Assembly: GCA_028641055.1 (NCBI GenBank)
Contig: CM054060.1
Span: 164,212,696 to 164,276,695, forward strand
Source: Alopecurus myosuroides
Lineage: Eukaryota; Streptophyta; Magnoliopsida; Poales; Poaceae
Reading direction: 5' to 3'
Length of the DNA stretch: 64,000 bases
Within the stretch, counting starts at the first letter, position 1, and each line of letters begins with the position of its first letter. A program made the position numbers and the translations under genes. The notes under the pieces were generated by a model that saw only the letters and a program-made list of their open reading frames with translations, made no database searches and was not told where the DNA came from. This document shows, piece by piece, positions 7,789 through 19,226 of the stretch.

Positions 7789-10665
7789 TTTCTCCTCCAA
7801 CCCGGAACCAATGATGGCCACGCGGTCTGGGAACTCGGGGTCAACCTGGACCGTCTTGGTCTCCTTGGCAGCTTGGAAAGCTGTACCATGCTGGGTACTC
7901 GGCACACCTTGTGCGCCAGCTTGTGCGGACTGAGCCATGGCCACCACCTCGTACATCTTCTTCTTCTCGGCCTCAATCACCATCGACTCTGCCAGCTTGG
8001 AGCTAGCTGAGGCACACTCCATGGACTTCTTGTAGTCGCCAGCGATGGTGATGACGCCATTGGGACCAGGGATCTTCATCTTCAGATAAGCCACATGAGT
8101 AGAGGCCATGAACTTGCTCAGAGCAGGCCTGCCGAGTAGAGCATGATAGGGGCTCTGATGATCCACCACTTCGAACTGCAGACGCTCTGTGCGGCAGTTC
8201 TCCCGGGTACCGAATAGCACATCAATCCACACTCGGCCAATCGGGTTGCACGAGATCCCGGGCACAATGCCATGGAAGGTGGTCTTGCTAGGCAGCATCA
8301 TGTTCTCGGCCAGACCAAGCTTCTCGAGTGTGTCCTTGTACACAATGTTGATGCTGCTGCCGTTGTCGATTAGCACCTTGCTGAACCTCACATTCTTCTC
8401 GGGACCCAGGAAGGTAGGATCCAGCACCAAGGTATAGCTACCCGGATTGGGCATCACCTTGGGATGATCTACTCGGGACCACCTGATCTCCTGGTCGCAC
8501 CAGTACATGTAGTGAGGAACAGCAGGAATCACTGCATTGACCTCCATGGCCCGCCTGTGCTGCGATTGCTTGTCGACTGCCTCAGAAGTGAAGATCATAT
8601 AGCTCTCATGGTGCTCTTGGTACTGGTTGGAGCCATTGCCCCCATTGTTGCCATTGTTGCCATTGTTGTTGCCATGGTAGTTGTTGTTGTTGCCTCTGTT
8701 GTAGTTGTTGCGGTTGTAGTTGTTGTTGTTGTTGCGGTATCTCTCGTTGTTGAAGTTCTGGTTGGCTCCTAAAGCCACCTGGTTCACATTCTCTCTTCTC
8801 GGGTACACTGGCGGCCGAGTTGCGGGTGCGCGAGTAGGCTGAACAGTAGCATTGGCGGCTGGCAGGGGAGGAGGAGGAGGCAAGCCATCACTCTTGATCA
8901 CATCCCACCACTCGCACTGCCGAGTAGTGTGGTTAGCGGGCCTCGAGGGATGATGAGTGTGAAAGCTGCATGGGCCATCCTTCATGTCATCGAAGACAAA
9001 CTTCTTCGGCTGCTCGGAGTTCCCGCTACCCGACTGCGCAGTGCGGAACGGTTTCTTGTTGCCCTGGCCCTGGTTCTGGTTCTGCCCGTAGGCTCCAGCA
9101 GGTTTCTGCCTTTGGCCACCACCGCCTCCGACATTCACTGCATTCACCTCTTCAGGATCATACCGAGTATCTACTCGGCGCTTGTTGCGGAACTCGTTGC
9201 GCTTGCTGTTGTTGAAGTTTCTTCTCGGCTCAGAGGAGTCCATCAGTGGCTGAGTAGGATCACCGAGTGCGTACTGATCCGCAATCTTGATGGTCTCCGC
9301 CAGAGTGTTCGGCATCTCCCTCTGCAATCTCTGCCAGAGCATGCTACCATGTCGGCAACCCTGCGCAAACCAGGTAATGGCCTGTGCTTCATTCACACCC
9401 TCACAGGTGTTCCTCGGCGTGCTCCACCGAGTAAGGTACTCGCGGTCCGTCTCGTCTTCTCGCTGCCTGCAAGCTGATAGCTGCTGTGGCCTATTCGGCC
9501 TCTTGTATGTACTCGTGAAGTTGCTGATGAAGGCATCCGAGAAGTCCAGCCAGCAGTTAATGCTGTTCTTGGGCAAGTTGTTGAGCCAAGTGCGAGCTGG
9601 ACCCTCTAGCATCTGCGGCACATAGCGCACCGCCCATCTCCTGTTGCCATTCGCGATATGGACCGCGGTGACGTAGTCATTGAGCCAATCTTCAGGCTTG
9701 GTGCTGCCATTGTAACTCTTGGTGCCTCTTGCGAGCTGGAAGCCCTTTACGGAAGGCTCGTTCATGATGCGCGGGCCAAAGCACTCTGGGCCAGGAGGAC
9801 CCGTGCTCTCAAGCCGCGCCGACAAGCTGATACGGTCCAGCTGGTGCCTTGCATCTCCAGGCGCCAACACGCGCTCACCAACACGGTCATGAATATCATA
9901 GCCAGCCATCTCCATAGCCGAGTAGCCATCATCATACCTGTCCACCTGCACAGCGGCAGGCTGCTCCACCGGGTTGGCGACTGGGGCCACTGGGCGCGGC
10001 TGCTGCCTCTGCCGAGTAGGCTGAGCTGCGGGTTGCCGAGAAGAACCTGGGCGCGCGGCATCTCGGGCACGGCTTTGAGCTTGATGGGCTTGGGAGCCTG
10101 CTCTTGCAGCATTGTGTTCCCGCCCGGGCTGCTGCGGCACAGCAACCTGTTTCGCGGCAGCAGCCGGGTCATACACCTGCATTTGCCTGTCTCTACCCGA
10201 ACGCCCGCTGCGGCTCTTCTCGCGGCTAGGGTGCGGAGACGAGGCCTGATCGTTAGATCTAGCCGCGTGCGAGTGAACCACCTGCGAAGCTCCAGCACCC
10301 GGGTTGGCCTTCCGGAACTCCTCGTTCTGCCTAGCGGCCTCCAACACCAACTCGTTGAGCCTCTCCTGCTGCCTGAGACGCGCCTCTCCATCCAGGCGTG
10401 GCAACTCGGCAGCCACGGCCTCTGCAGCCCTGAGCGTCTTGGCGGGTGTGCTGTACCTTGGCCTTGTGAAGGTGTTCGCGGTGGCGGACTGAGCGGGCAC
10501 CTCCGCAACCGTTGCCATCTCGACACCCAAGTTGCGCCGCGTAGCGCCTACTCTGCTAGGCCTCCTGGCGACCGGCGTGAAGCCGTGAGCCTTGTTGTAC
10601 TCGAGCTGGTCTAAACTCAGCTCGAGCCTGATCTTCTCCAACTCTGCCTGCTCGGCAAGCAGCTC
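7789..10665 (-). CDS. Gag and aspartic protease polyprotein of element A
   Basis: The open frame of about 950 residues begins after a TAG at 10666. Its N-terminal third is basic and low complexity. The gag capsid-like domain (Retrotrans_gag type) is recognisable from GSTKPEDWLNDYV through ARTWLNNLP to TCEGVNEAQAITWF. Next comes a C-x2-H-x9-H-x4-C cluster (in GPCSFHTHHPSR...TTRQC), a likely unconventional zinc knuckle, and an asparagine-rich stretch. The protease has the active site LIDNGSSIN and the flap/substrate region FHGIVPGISCNPIG, and ends with HALLGRPALSKFMA. It assembles the virus-like particle and processes the polyprotein. No inactivating change was seen inside this frame. Confidence 0.9.
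8632..8752 (-). repeat. GTT/ATT-type trinucleotide run encoding Asn-rich linker in gag
   Basis: The plus strand reads as interrupted GTTGTT runs, which on the coding strand give AAC codons and N-N-Y-N-R-N type residues between the gag zinc cluster and the protease. The B copy at 63055-63190 is longer and purer, so the tract is slippage-prone but kept in frame. Confidence 0.85.
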
Positions 10666-11201
10666 CTAGCGTTGCCGCTCGAGCTGCTCCCTAGCGGCTA
10701 GGAGCTCGATGTCGGTGGGAGTGGGCATACCGGCTCGCGCAGCAGACGCGGGAATGACCGTAGAGGTGGAAGGCGGCAAGTTGTTCTCCCTCTCGTAAGG
10801 CCGGTGAGTCCTGCCACCAGCAGGCGGTTCGTCAACCTCCTCGACGACGGCCGCAGCGCCAGTAGCAGCTGCGCCAGTGTTTGCCGCCAAACCCGTCACC
10901 ATCACCTCAGCGCAGCTCGCAGAGCTGCATGCGGGCCTTCCGCGAGCAGCAATCACCGCGGGAGGATCCTCCGCGTCATGCACCAGCTCGGGGTACGCGC
11001 TGTTGGCGACGGTGGCGACGTAGACGAGGTGAGAGCCGAAGGAGATCACCGAGCCGCCCTCAGGCATGGCCATGCCGCCGAAACAGCTGGCGTTGTCGGT
11101 GACGAAGTCGAAGGAGCCGAATCTGTGGACAAGGCCACAGACCACGCGCTCCGCTGAAGAAGATCCCGTCCGAACAGAAACTCCAGCCAGCGCCGCTGGT
11201 T
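10666..11201 (-). pseudogene. Leader frame upstream of gag of element A
   Basis: The same frame as gag stays open upstream of the TAG at 10666-10668 up to the primer binding site. It encodes SFGSHLVYVATVANSAYPEL and a basic alanine-rich stretch ending REQLERQR. A plausible start is the Met codon of the pair in GGMAMPEGG near 11070. It could be the true N-terminus of gag broken by a CAG-to-TAG change, or a separate leader ORF. Element C has the same arrangement (an open frame after the primer binding site, closed by a stop before gag), which makes the second option worth keeping. Confidence 0.55.
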
Positions 11202-11219
11202 GCCCCACGGTGGGCGCCA
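11202..11219 (-). other. Primer binding site of element A, tRNA-Lys(CUU)
   Basis: The plus strand reads GCCCCACGGTGGGCGCCA, which matches the 3' end of plant tRNA-Lys(CUU) including CCA, as I recall it. The minus-strand element RNA therefore pairs with that tRNA. It lies two bases inside the LTR edge at 11222, the usual spacing. Confidence 0.85.
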
Positions 11220-11221
11220 AC

Positions 11222-12102
11222 TGTCGTGGTGGTGTCACGGCAGATGCCATGGGATGGCTAAAGATGTGGGGACGAAGGACGCTGGAGGTGTCCGGGGAGG
11301 GATCACGCGACGAGTAGCCGCGTGAGGTGAGAACAATACACTGCAAACAACACGATCTACCCAGGTTCAGGGCCCTCGTGAGGAGGTAAAACCCCTACTC
11401 CTGCCTCTCTGTATGTATTATGATGTTTCTCCGAGTAGCCACAGTACAAATGATATCGCTACCGAGTAGCCACTCTCCTCTCTCTGAGTAGAGCTAGGTC
11501 AAGAACTTAGGGTTTCTAGGGTTCAATGTGAGCATGTGTTCGATCCTCACGCAGGAGGCGGCGGGGCACCTTATATACCTGGTGCCCAGCCGGACACGTC
11601 CAAACATGGACAAGTGTCGACATAGTGTGCACACCGTCCTTCTTCCGGGTTCCCGCTGACAGCTTTGGTTCCTAACCTTGGCTTCATCTGGAAAGTCGTT
11701 GGGCAAAACTAGGGGACAGACTGGTATCACTGTACCTAGGCACAGAGTAGGCCCCCCTTATCCTGCCACGGCCTGCTTCCATGCTGTCACTGTCAGGCAG
11801 GCCGGTCCCAGATGAACAGTAGTTCGAATGCTGCCAAGTACGGACCCAGGATACGCGGGATCCTGTGTCAGAACGGCTCCTTTGACTTTCTGGCCCGAGT
11901 AGGTTCCCGCCAATTGTTCCCGCCAATTGTACTCGGGCCAACTCTTCTACTCGAAAGGATAGAACTTGATTGATATATCCTTCTGGTCATCTTGAGGTGA
12001 GACCGAGTAGCAGTCGACCGGGTAGCGAGTACCAGGTAGTCGGCTACTCGACCAAACCTCTCTTTTGTAAGCCGCCTTTACCACTTGCCTTTACCCTACT
12101 CG
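11222..12102 (-). repeat. 5' LTR of element A, outer tip missing
   Basis: The inner edge TGTCGTGGTGGTG is shared with the LTR of B at 41672. A TATA box for minus-strand transcription, GTATATAAGG, lies at 11569-11578. Similarity to the B LTR stops after CTTTACCCTACTCG at 12102, where B continues with GGGGTAACCCCCCGACA. So about 17 terminal bases, and any target duplication, are lost. CCGAGTAG/CTACTCGG boxes recur through the LTR. Confidence 0.88.
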
Positions 12103-12137
12103 ACCAAACACATAAAAAATCCCTCCCAACACAGGGT

Positions 12138-13925
12138 CTAGCCCTCAATGGGCGCACACTGACTGGCTCCCCTGGTGGCACATCTCCTCGATAGGCGCAG
12201 TTCCTTCCCGAAGATGGATGCCATGGTACGTAAATGGTCATCCTTCATTGGAGAATCGGACAGGCCACAAAACTCCTGAAGGGCCTTCTCGTCGGCCACC
12301 ATGTTATTCGGGACAACCCCCAATGCTTTTAGAAACACATTTTCCACGGCAGAGGCTTTCTTGAGGGGTTTGCTTGAGGGACAAGTAGTTCCTGTTCTGC
12401 GTGTTTGCCTTCTCGGAGTGCAAGGAACTGCCGTAGTCCAAGAGATAGAAGCTACTTCTACTTCCCTCAGAAGGGGCGGGGTCAGCTTCTTTAGTAGACT
12501 CGCACAAAAAGCCAATAGTCTGCTATCTTGTTGAGCATCTAAAAGCCTGGCCACGGTGTCAGGATCAGAAGAGGTTGGTCCAACACCCCCAATGGACTCA
12601 TCTTCCGAATGGGCCTCAACACCGTCCTCCTCTTGTGTGAGTGACACATCAAATTACTCCTCAACGCTTCCATCTCCAGAACCACTCCCCAAGCTAGAGT
12701 TTGCCGAGGCAGCTAGGGAGGAACAGCTGGTCACCTCCTGCCTAGAGCACACAAATGTTACAATGTTTTGCTCTGCCTGCACCAAGTCCACCGTAGCTCC
12801 TGCGTCACACCCCAACATGCACACCAGAAGTGGATGCTCCTCACTGCCGGTGGGGCCCACATGAGAAGCGGCTGCACCCACCTGACTCTCCTCTATGTCC
12901 ATTTTCGTGGGGCTCACTTCCCTAGTAGTAGCGCCTGACGAACCTCCGTGTGGCCACGACCAACAAGCCCCCACCTCTAGGGCCCGCCGCGTCAACCCTC
13001 ACAACTGCCACATCGTGGGGGCACACGATCCGGTCTCGCACCGTAGTGACCTCGGGATTGCCACCCACCTTGGAGACCACCAGAGTCGCGGAAGCACCCA
13101 ATGCCATCTCCTGGGTACGTGGCTCCAACCCACCAACAGGTAGAAGCCCTGGGTCCCCTGCCGAACTGCCCGCTGCAGCCGCTGTCTCCATGTTCATGGG
13201 GCCCACCTGCGTGGTTGTACCATCCACAGGAGACGGCGCAGCAGATGTAATAGTCTAGGTCGCAGTGAAAGCTTCTTTTGACCTATCAAATGTGCATGGC
13301 TCAAACAAAGGTGGGCCCACAACCTGCTTTCCAGCCGGAACCACCTCAGGCGCCTTCCGAACCCACGTCAGCTCGTTGTCTCTTACTGGGGGGCGGGCGG
13401 TAGGGCGACTGGCTCGAAATTCGAACTCCACCCGGGATCCGCGCCAATCTAGGGCGGAAATTGGGAGTGACCACGTGTCCCCGCATGAGTGCTGGTAGCC
13501 TCCACCCGCCGGGTGGGCCCACCACGTCCGTGAGAGAATGCATGTGGCCAGCCCCGACTCCGCCATGACCGGCGTTGCCTCCACGGAGGTCCGGTACGCA
13601 CGAGGTCCCCAGCAGATCTTCCACGGCCTCAATTGCCCACGCATGCAGCGGGATGCCCTCCATGAATATCTCGACCTTCGATTTCATTGACACCGAACAT
13701 CCCCTCCCCCTCTATTTGCCAATAGATTCCACCTTCCTCTCTTTCATTTGGGTCGCCTGAGCTTGCCGGCTCCATGGACTAGCAAACAACAAAGACCCCC
13801 CACATTCTAGCGACGCGAGGCGGTTGCGGCACTCCTCGGTGGCGAAGACCAGCATGAAGTCCTCGAGCGCATAACGGTGCACCGAAACTTCGTTGAACGT
13901 GACGCCGAGCTGGCACCGGAGCGCC
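12138..13925 (-). pseudogene. DUF4283-like / zinc-knuckle protein, C-terminal part (interrupted by element E)
   Basis: Read on the minus strand from 13925, this continues directly from the N-terminal part at 25155-25773 when element E is taken out. It shows VSVHRYALEDFMLVF and KVEIFMEGIPLHAW followed by EDLLGTSC, typical of the DUF4283-like nucleic-acid binding region of plant LINE ORF1 and related grass proteins. The distal part has KALGVVPNNMVADEKALQEF and SPMKDDHLRTMASIFGKEL, a C-terminal segment common in this family. It is broken by an in-frame TAG at 13712-13714, a frameshift near 13450, a stop at 13255 and another shift near 12950. Whether it was a LINE ORF1 or a stand-alone gene cannot be decided here; no RT follows. 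Confidence 0.7.
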
Positions 13926-16918
13926 TGGTACGTCATAAACGTATCCTTAATTTTTGATGTTCCATGTTGGTTTCATGTTATTTCCTACATGTTTGTTATA
14001 CACTTTATGTCATTTTTATCTACTTCCGGGACTAACCTATTGACAAGATGCCAGAGAGCCAGTTGCCTGTTTTCTGTTGTTTTTAGTTTCAGAATACTTG
14101 TTCTAGAAATATTCTCGGAATTGAAAAATTCGTAGCCCGGAAGTCTTAGAATTCCCGAAGGTTCCACGGAGTCCTAAAGAGGCCTGGAGAGAGTCCCAAA
14201 GAAGGTTGCGAACACTTTTCTTAGTGTCTTCCTCTAAACTTGTGTGTTTTGAATGCAACTAACACGTACTAACGCTATTTTCAGCAGAATTACCTTGGTG
14301 TATCGTTTTTGTGCAAAAAAAATCAACTTTTGGGAAATTGCCCAGAAAAGACCCCATTGGTCTTAAAACATCGGAAGACCCCGGGAGCTAGAAGGGGGCC
14401 AGGAGAGGGGCCAGAGGGGGGCCACACCACCCCTTGGCGCGCCCCCGTAGGCCGCTCCACCTGGTGGTGTGGGCCACCCAGAGACCCCCTCGGGCTCCCC
14501 TTTCGACTACATATTGCCTTCAACCCTAAAACCCTAGGGGGTTCGTCAGATTCCAAAGAAACACAACAGAGCGCCGCTGCCACCACGAACCTCGATTCGG
14601 GGATTAGAAGTTCCTGTTTTGGCGCCCTACCGGGACGGGGAAGTGGAGGAGATCATCGCCATAGTCATCACCAATGCCTCTCCATCGAACATCCATGTTT
14701 CCCCCATCCATGTGTGAGTAATTCCCTCGTTGTAGGCTGAAGGGGATGGTAGGGATTGGATGAGAATGTTCATGTAATAAAGTCGTGATTGTTAGGGCAT
14801 AGTGCCTAGTATCCTCTATTAGTGCTATTGACATTGTTGCAACTTGTTATGCTTAATGCTTGTCACTTTGGGCCCGAGTGCCATGATCTCATATCTGAAC
14901 ATGTTATTGAATCACGATGATAATTATTGTTTCTTGATCATACATGCGAGTTATTTACACATATCGTTGTCCGGAACCCGAGGCCCCGAAGTGACAGAAA
15001 TTGGGAAAACCGGAGGGGATGGCTGTGATGTGAGGATGTGAGGATCACATGTGTTCACGGAGTGTTAATGCTTTGCTCCGGTGTTCTATTAAAAGGAACA
15101 CCTTAATTACCAGTAGTTCCCTTGAGGCCCCGCTGAAAACGGGCTGGTAGGACAAAAGATGTTGTGCAAGTTCTTATTACGAGCACGTACGACTATTTAC
15201 GGAATACATGCCTCTGGTTACTTAGTGCTTGGATGCTTTATCTTATTTATCTGCAATGCCCATTTCTTGATTATTATATGAACTATCTTATCCATGCAAC
15301 GCCCGTTCATCTATCCCTATGCCTACAGTATTTAATCTCGCTGTTTACTTCAAACACTGTTGCTGCTGTTTTCATTTCACTGCTGCTATTATTTTACTAC
15401 TGCTGCTACTATAAAACTGTTACTACTGATAAACCACTGCGAACAAGTCCGCTTTCAGGTGCAGGTGAATTGACAACTCACTCGTTAAGGCTCACAAATA
15501 TTCTTTGGCTCCCCTTGTGTCGAATCAATAAATTTGGGTTTTACTTCCCTCGAAGACTGTTGAGATCCCCTATACTTGTGGGTCATCAGGACACACCATA
15601 GGATGGCGCGCCCCCTGGCCGCGCCTGGGGGTGGTGTGGGACCCTCGGGCGTCCACTGCCATCTCCCTTTCGCCTATATAATATCACCGATACGTGAACC
15701 CTAAATATATACCACTTTTTCCCGAGAAACACCTGAGGCCGCCGTCATCGTCATCCTGAGATCGGGAGGGTTCTGGCAATCTCCCCGGCACCCTGCCGGG
15801 AGGGAAATTCATCACCGGAGGGATCTACACCACCATGCCCTCCTTCGAAGTGATGTTTGTGAGTAGTTTATCTCTGGACTACGGGTCTATAGCACTAGCT
15901 AGATGGTTGTCTCCTTCACTTTATGCCTCATGTTTAGATCTCATGAGCTTCCCTAGATGATCGAAATCATCTTTATGTAATGCTACATGTTGTGTTTGCT
16001 GGGATCCGATGAATGCTGAATGTTATGTCTTCTGATTATCAATCAATCATGTTATCTTCATGCATATGTTATTTATGATCTTGCATGCTCTCTGTTATTA
16101 GTAGATGCTCTGGCCAAGTAGATGCTAGTAACTCTAAGAGGGAGTATTTATGCTCGATAGTGGGTTCATGCCTCCTTTCCATCTGTGCTCGAGTGACAGA
16201 AACATGATGGATGGAGGATGTGCTATTGCCATTAGGGAGAAAACAACAGTGTTTACCTAGTTTACATTGTTTACATTACACACTTTGCTTACTGTAATTA
16301 TCTGTTGCTTGCAACTTAATACCCAACGTTTGTTCAGATGATATTCATAGGGTGGATTATTAGTCATAGATGCAGTTGGATGACGGATGTATCTTGTTGT
16401 AATGCCCGCATGAATGACATAGTAATCTTTATGTCTTGCATATGCACTATGGTGCAACCTTCATTTCTGTCAATTGCCCAGCTATAATTTGTTCACCACA
16501 CATGTTATTTATCTTTTATGGAGAGACACTTCTAGTGAACTATGGACCCCGGTCCATTTTCTCATTCTGCTAATACACACACTGCCTCCATTCTTTTCAT
16601 ACTGTTGCTACTGCTTTCATACTGTTCTCATACTGTTTTTCACACCATACATTTAATCTCTTTGTGTTCAGCAAAACCGATGAGATTGACAAACTCACTG
16701 CTTCGTTGGGGCAAAGTGATTTGATTGTGTTGTGTAGGTTCCATGTTGCTGCTGAACCGGTAGTGCGCCCTGCCATCTCATCTGCATCAACCTTTTGAAG
16801 TTACTCTTTCCTCCTACTAGTCGATTAAACCTTGGTTTCTTTCTGAGGGAAAACTGTTGTTGTGTTCATCATACCTTCCTCTTGGGGTTTCCCAATGAGT
16901 GCAAGACCTTCACCATCA
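13926..16918 (+). repeat. 5' LTR of element E with embedded foreign LTR fragment
   Basis: Bases 13926-14192 match the start of the right LTR (22129 on), and 15589-16918 match its remainder from ACACCATAGG to CACCATCA. The 1.4 kb between is foreign (see 14193-15588). A TATA box (CTATATAATA) lies at 15673-15682 in the same place as 22481-22488 in the right copy. The first three bases TGG instead of TGA look like a point mutation. Confidence 0.85.
14193..15588 (+). mobile_element. LTR fragment of a related gypsy family inside the left LTR of E
   Basis: This segment is absent from the right LTR of E. It ends CCCTATACTTGTGGGTCATCA, a typical LTR end of Sabrina-like elements, and contains its own GGGCCACACCACC...GGTGGTGTGGG block. 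There is no TG start and no target duplication on its left. The preceding 267 bases begin TGGTACGTC, so 13926-15588 together has the shape of one complete LTR. This fits insertion of a related element followed by recombination between the two similar LTR starts. Confidence 0.6.
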
Positions 16919-16928
16919 AGCTATTTGC

Positions 16929-16946
16929 TCGCGTCGTTACCGGGGA
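16929..16946 (+). other. Decayed primer binding site of element E (tRNA-Asp type)
   Basis: TCGCGTCGTTACCGGGGA differs at three positions from the tRNA-Asp type site TGGCGCCGTTGCCGGGGA. It lies 10 bases after the LTR end at 16918. The D copy at 41266-41283 is closer to the canonical form. Confidence 0.75.
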
Positions 16947-17115
16947 GGAAGAGAATTTCTGCAAGGGGAGTCTCTCACTTCCAATCTCTTTACTTTGTTT
17001 TAGTTTTGCTTAGTTTATTTATTTTTTCTTGTTTGTTTCTCTTTATCAAAAACACACACACAAAATTAGCTCCTGTTCTAGCTGTAGTTTTTATCTTGTT
17101 TTTAATCTTACTAAA

Positions 17116-18710
17116 ATGACTACTCCTGAGAACACTAAGTTGTGTGACTTTACTAGCGCCAACAACAATGATTTCATTAGCACACCTATTTCTTCACCTG
17201 CTCCTACTGCTGATTTTTATGAGATTAAGCGTGCACTATTAAATCTTGTTATGAGAGAGCAATTTTCTGGTGTTAATACTGATGATGTTGCTGCCCATCT
17301 TAATAATTTTATTGAACTGTGTGAGATGCAAAAATATAAAGATGTAGATGGAGATATTATTAAACTGAAATTGTTTCCTTTCTCTTTGAGAGGAAGAGCT
17401 AAAGAATGGTTGATATCTTTGCCTAGAAATAGTATTGATTCTTGGACAAAGTGTAAAGATGCTTTCATTGGAAAATATTATCCTCCTGCTAAGATTATAT
17501 CTTTAAGAAGTAGCATTATGAATTTTAAGCAACTTGATAATGAGCATGTTGCTAAAGCTTGGGAAAGAATGAAATCTTTAGTAAAGAATTGTCCCACTCA
17601 TGGACTGACTACTTGGATGATCATCCAAACCTTTTATGCAGGACTGGACTTTTCTTCAAGAAACCTTTTTAATTCAGCTGCTGGAGGAACCTTTATGTCC
17701 ATGACCTTGGGGACAACAACAAAGCTTCTTGATAATATGAAGGTAAATTATTCTGAATGGCACACTGAGAGAGCTACAACTGGTAAGAAGGTAAATTCTG
17801 TTGAAGAAACCTCCTCTTCGAGTGATAGACTTGATGCTATTATGTCTATGCTTGTGAATGGCCATGCTCCTATTGATCCAAATAATGTTCCTCTATCCTC
17901 TTTGGTTGCTCAAATAAGAGCATGTTGATGTGAACTTCATTAAAAATAATAATTCCAACACCAATGCTTATAGGAATAATCTTGGTAGCAACAATTATAG
18001 GCCATATCCTCCCAATAATAGTAATGCTTATGGTAATTCCTACAAAAACAATAAAATTATACCCTCTGATCTTGAAAACATGCCCAAGAATTTTATTAGT
18101 AGACAAACTGGTTTTAATAAATCTATTGAGGAAAAGTTTGGCAAAATTGATGTTCTTGCTTCTAAAGTTGATAGCCTTCCTCTTGATGTTGATTTTCTAA
18201 AACTAAAGGTTATGCCTCATGATGTTAAATAAAGCAAAACTCTAAATGCTATCCACATTCGAATTGATGATAATGTTAGGGTGTTAGCTGAATTGCATGC
18301 TAGATGGGAAAGAGAAGTTGAAATGGCTAGAAAGAATAATATAGCTAATGTTTGCACCATTACCACCACTAGTAAAACTGAAGCTTCTCATTCTAGTAAA
18401 CCTTCTACTATCAATGTTAAAGTAATTGGTGTTAAAAAATACTCCCACTTCTGCTATAAAAAATGCAAAGCTGCCTGAAACTGCTAAAATGCTCCTGATA
18501 AAAGTGCTGAAACTTTTAGAAACATGGGAGACAATTGTCCCATTACCTTTAATAAAAATGATCTTAACTTTGATCATTGCAACATAAATGAAGTGATTAA
18601 GTTACTACAAAAGCTTTCTATTAGCCCTAATGCTAGTGCTATGAATATGGCTTTCACAAAACATATTACAAATGCTCTCATGCAAATTAGAGAGGATGAA
18701 TTAAGTTAAA
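17116..18710 (+). pseudogene. Gag of element E (broken)
   Basis: The ATG at 17116 (MTTPENTKLCDF) opens a gag with the Retrotrans_gag signature LRGRAKEWLISLPRNSIDSW followed by KCKDAFIGKYYPP and TWMIIQTFYAGL. The first frame ends at 17928 (LVAQIRAC), where D reads on through VAQEKYIDVNFIKNN, so a small indel has shifted the frame; coding resumes at 17930 in another frame up to a stop at 18230-18232. Later pieces at 18281-18478 and 18524-18709 continue the conserved C-terminal region in further frames. An asparagine-rich segment is present near 17930-18060. Confidence 0.88.
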
Positions 18711-18719
18711 AAAAATAGA

Positions 18720-19226
18720 GAGGATGAATTAAGATGTGAAGCCTCTATCCCTAGGAAGTTAGATGATGGATTGGAAGCCATTATTAAAATGAAAGTGAAT
18801 GATTTTGATTGCAATGCTCTATCTGATCTTCGTGCTAGTATCTCTGTTATGCCTAAGAAACTTTATGATATTCTTTATTTGCCACCTTTGGAACCCTCTT
18901 ATTTGGATGTTCGTCGTATTCATAATGTTAGAAAGAAACCTTTGGGGAGAGTTGATGATGTTCTTATCATGGTTAATAACAATCTTGTCCCTGCTGATTT
19001 AGTTGTCTTGAATATTGAATGCAATGCTTCTTGTCCAATTGTTTTGGGAAGACCTTTTCTTAGAACTGTTGGTGATGTTATTGATATGAAAGAGGGGAAT
19101 ATTAAATTTCAATTCCCACTCAATAAAGGTATGGAACAATTTCCTAGGAATATAATTAAGTTTACTTTTGATTCTATTATTCAAACAAACTATGATTTGG
19201 ATGCTTCTTCACTTGAAAACACTTGA
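18720..19226 (+). pseudogene. Aspartic protease-like domain of element E, active site altered
   Basis: The frame runs from EDELRCEASIPRKLDDGLEA to the stop at 19224-19226. It has the retropepsin fold signature VLGRPFLRTVGDVIDM, but the active site reads SDLRASISVMP. D reads CDLGASISVLP there, so the catalytic D-x-G triad has Arg instead of Gly and the enzyme should be inactive. Just before it, the block GAGAGGATGAATTAAG is duplicated around 18690-18733. The protein ends SSLENT exactly as in D, and no RT follows in either, so this end is ancestral. Confidence 0.85.

Larger units (their letters stand above)
1..12102 (-). mobile_element. Element A: Ty3/gypsy Tat-clade LTR retrotransposon (partial)
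   Basis: The minus-strand order from right to left is LTR (11222-12102), primer binding site, gag, aspartic protease, RT, degenerate RNase H, archaeal-type RNase H and integrase. An oppositely oriented intron-containing gene follows at 2-3521. The second RNase H and the antisense gene are hallmarks of the Tat lineage. The left LTR lies outside the window. The right LTR lacks its outermost ~17 bases compared with the LTR of element B (41672-42499), so no target duplication can be read. A and B are clearly one family: exon lengths, spacer length, minisatellite and LTR motifs all match. Family naming would need a repeat database. Confidence 0.9.

Noticed and set aside
9658..10614. 318-codon plus-strand open frame over gag of element A
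   Set aside because: It is the complement of the GC-rich gag N-terminus; no motifs, and the minus-strand frame is clearly the real one.
11202..11219. tRNA gene fragment
   Set aside because: Only the 18 bases of the tRNA 3' end including CCA are present beside an LTR: a primer binding site.
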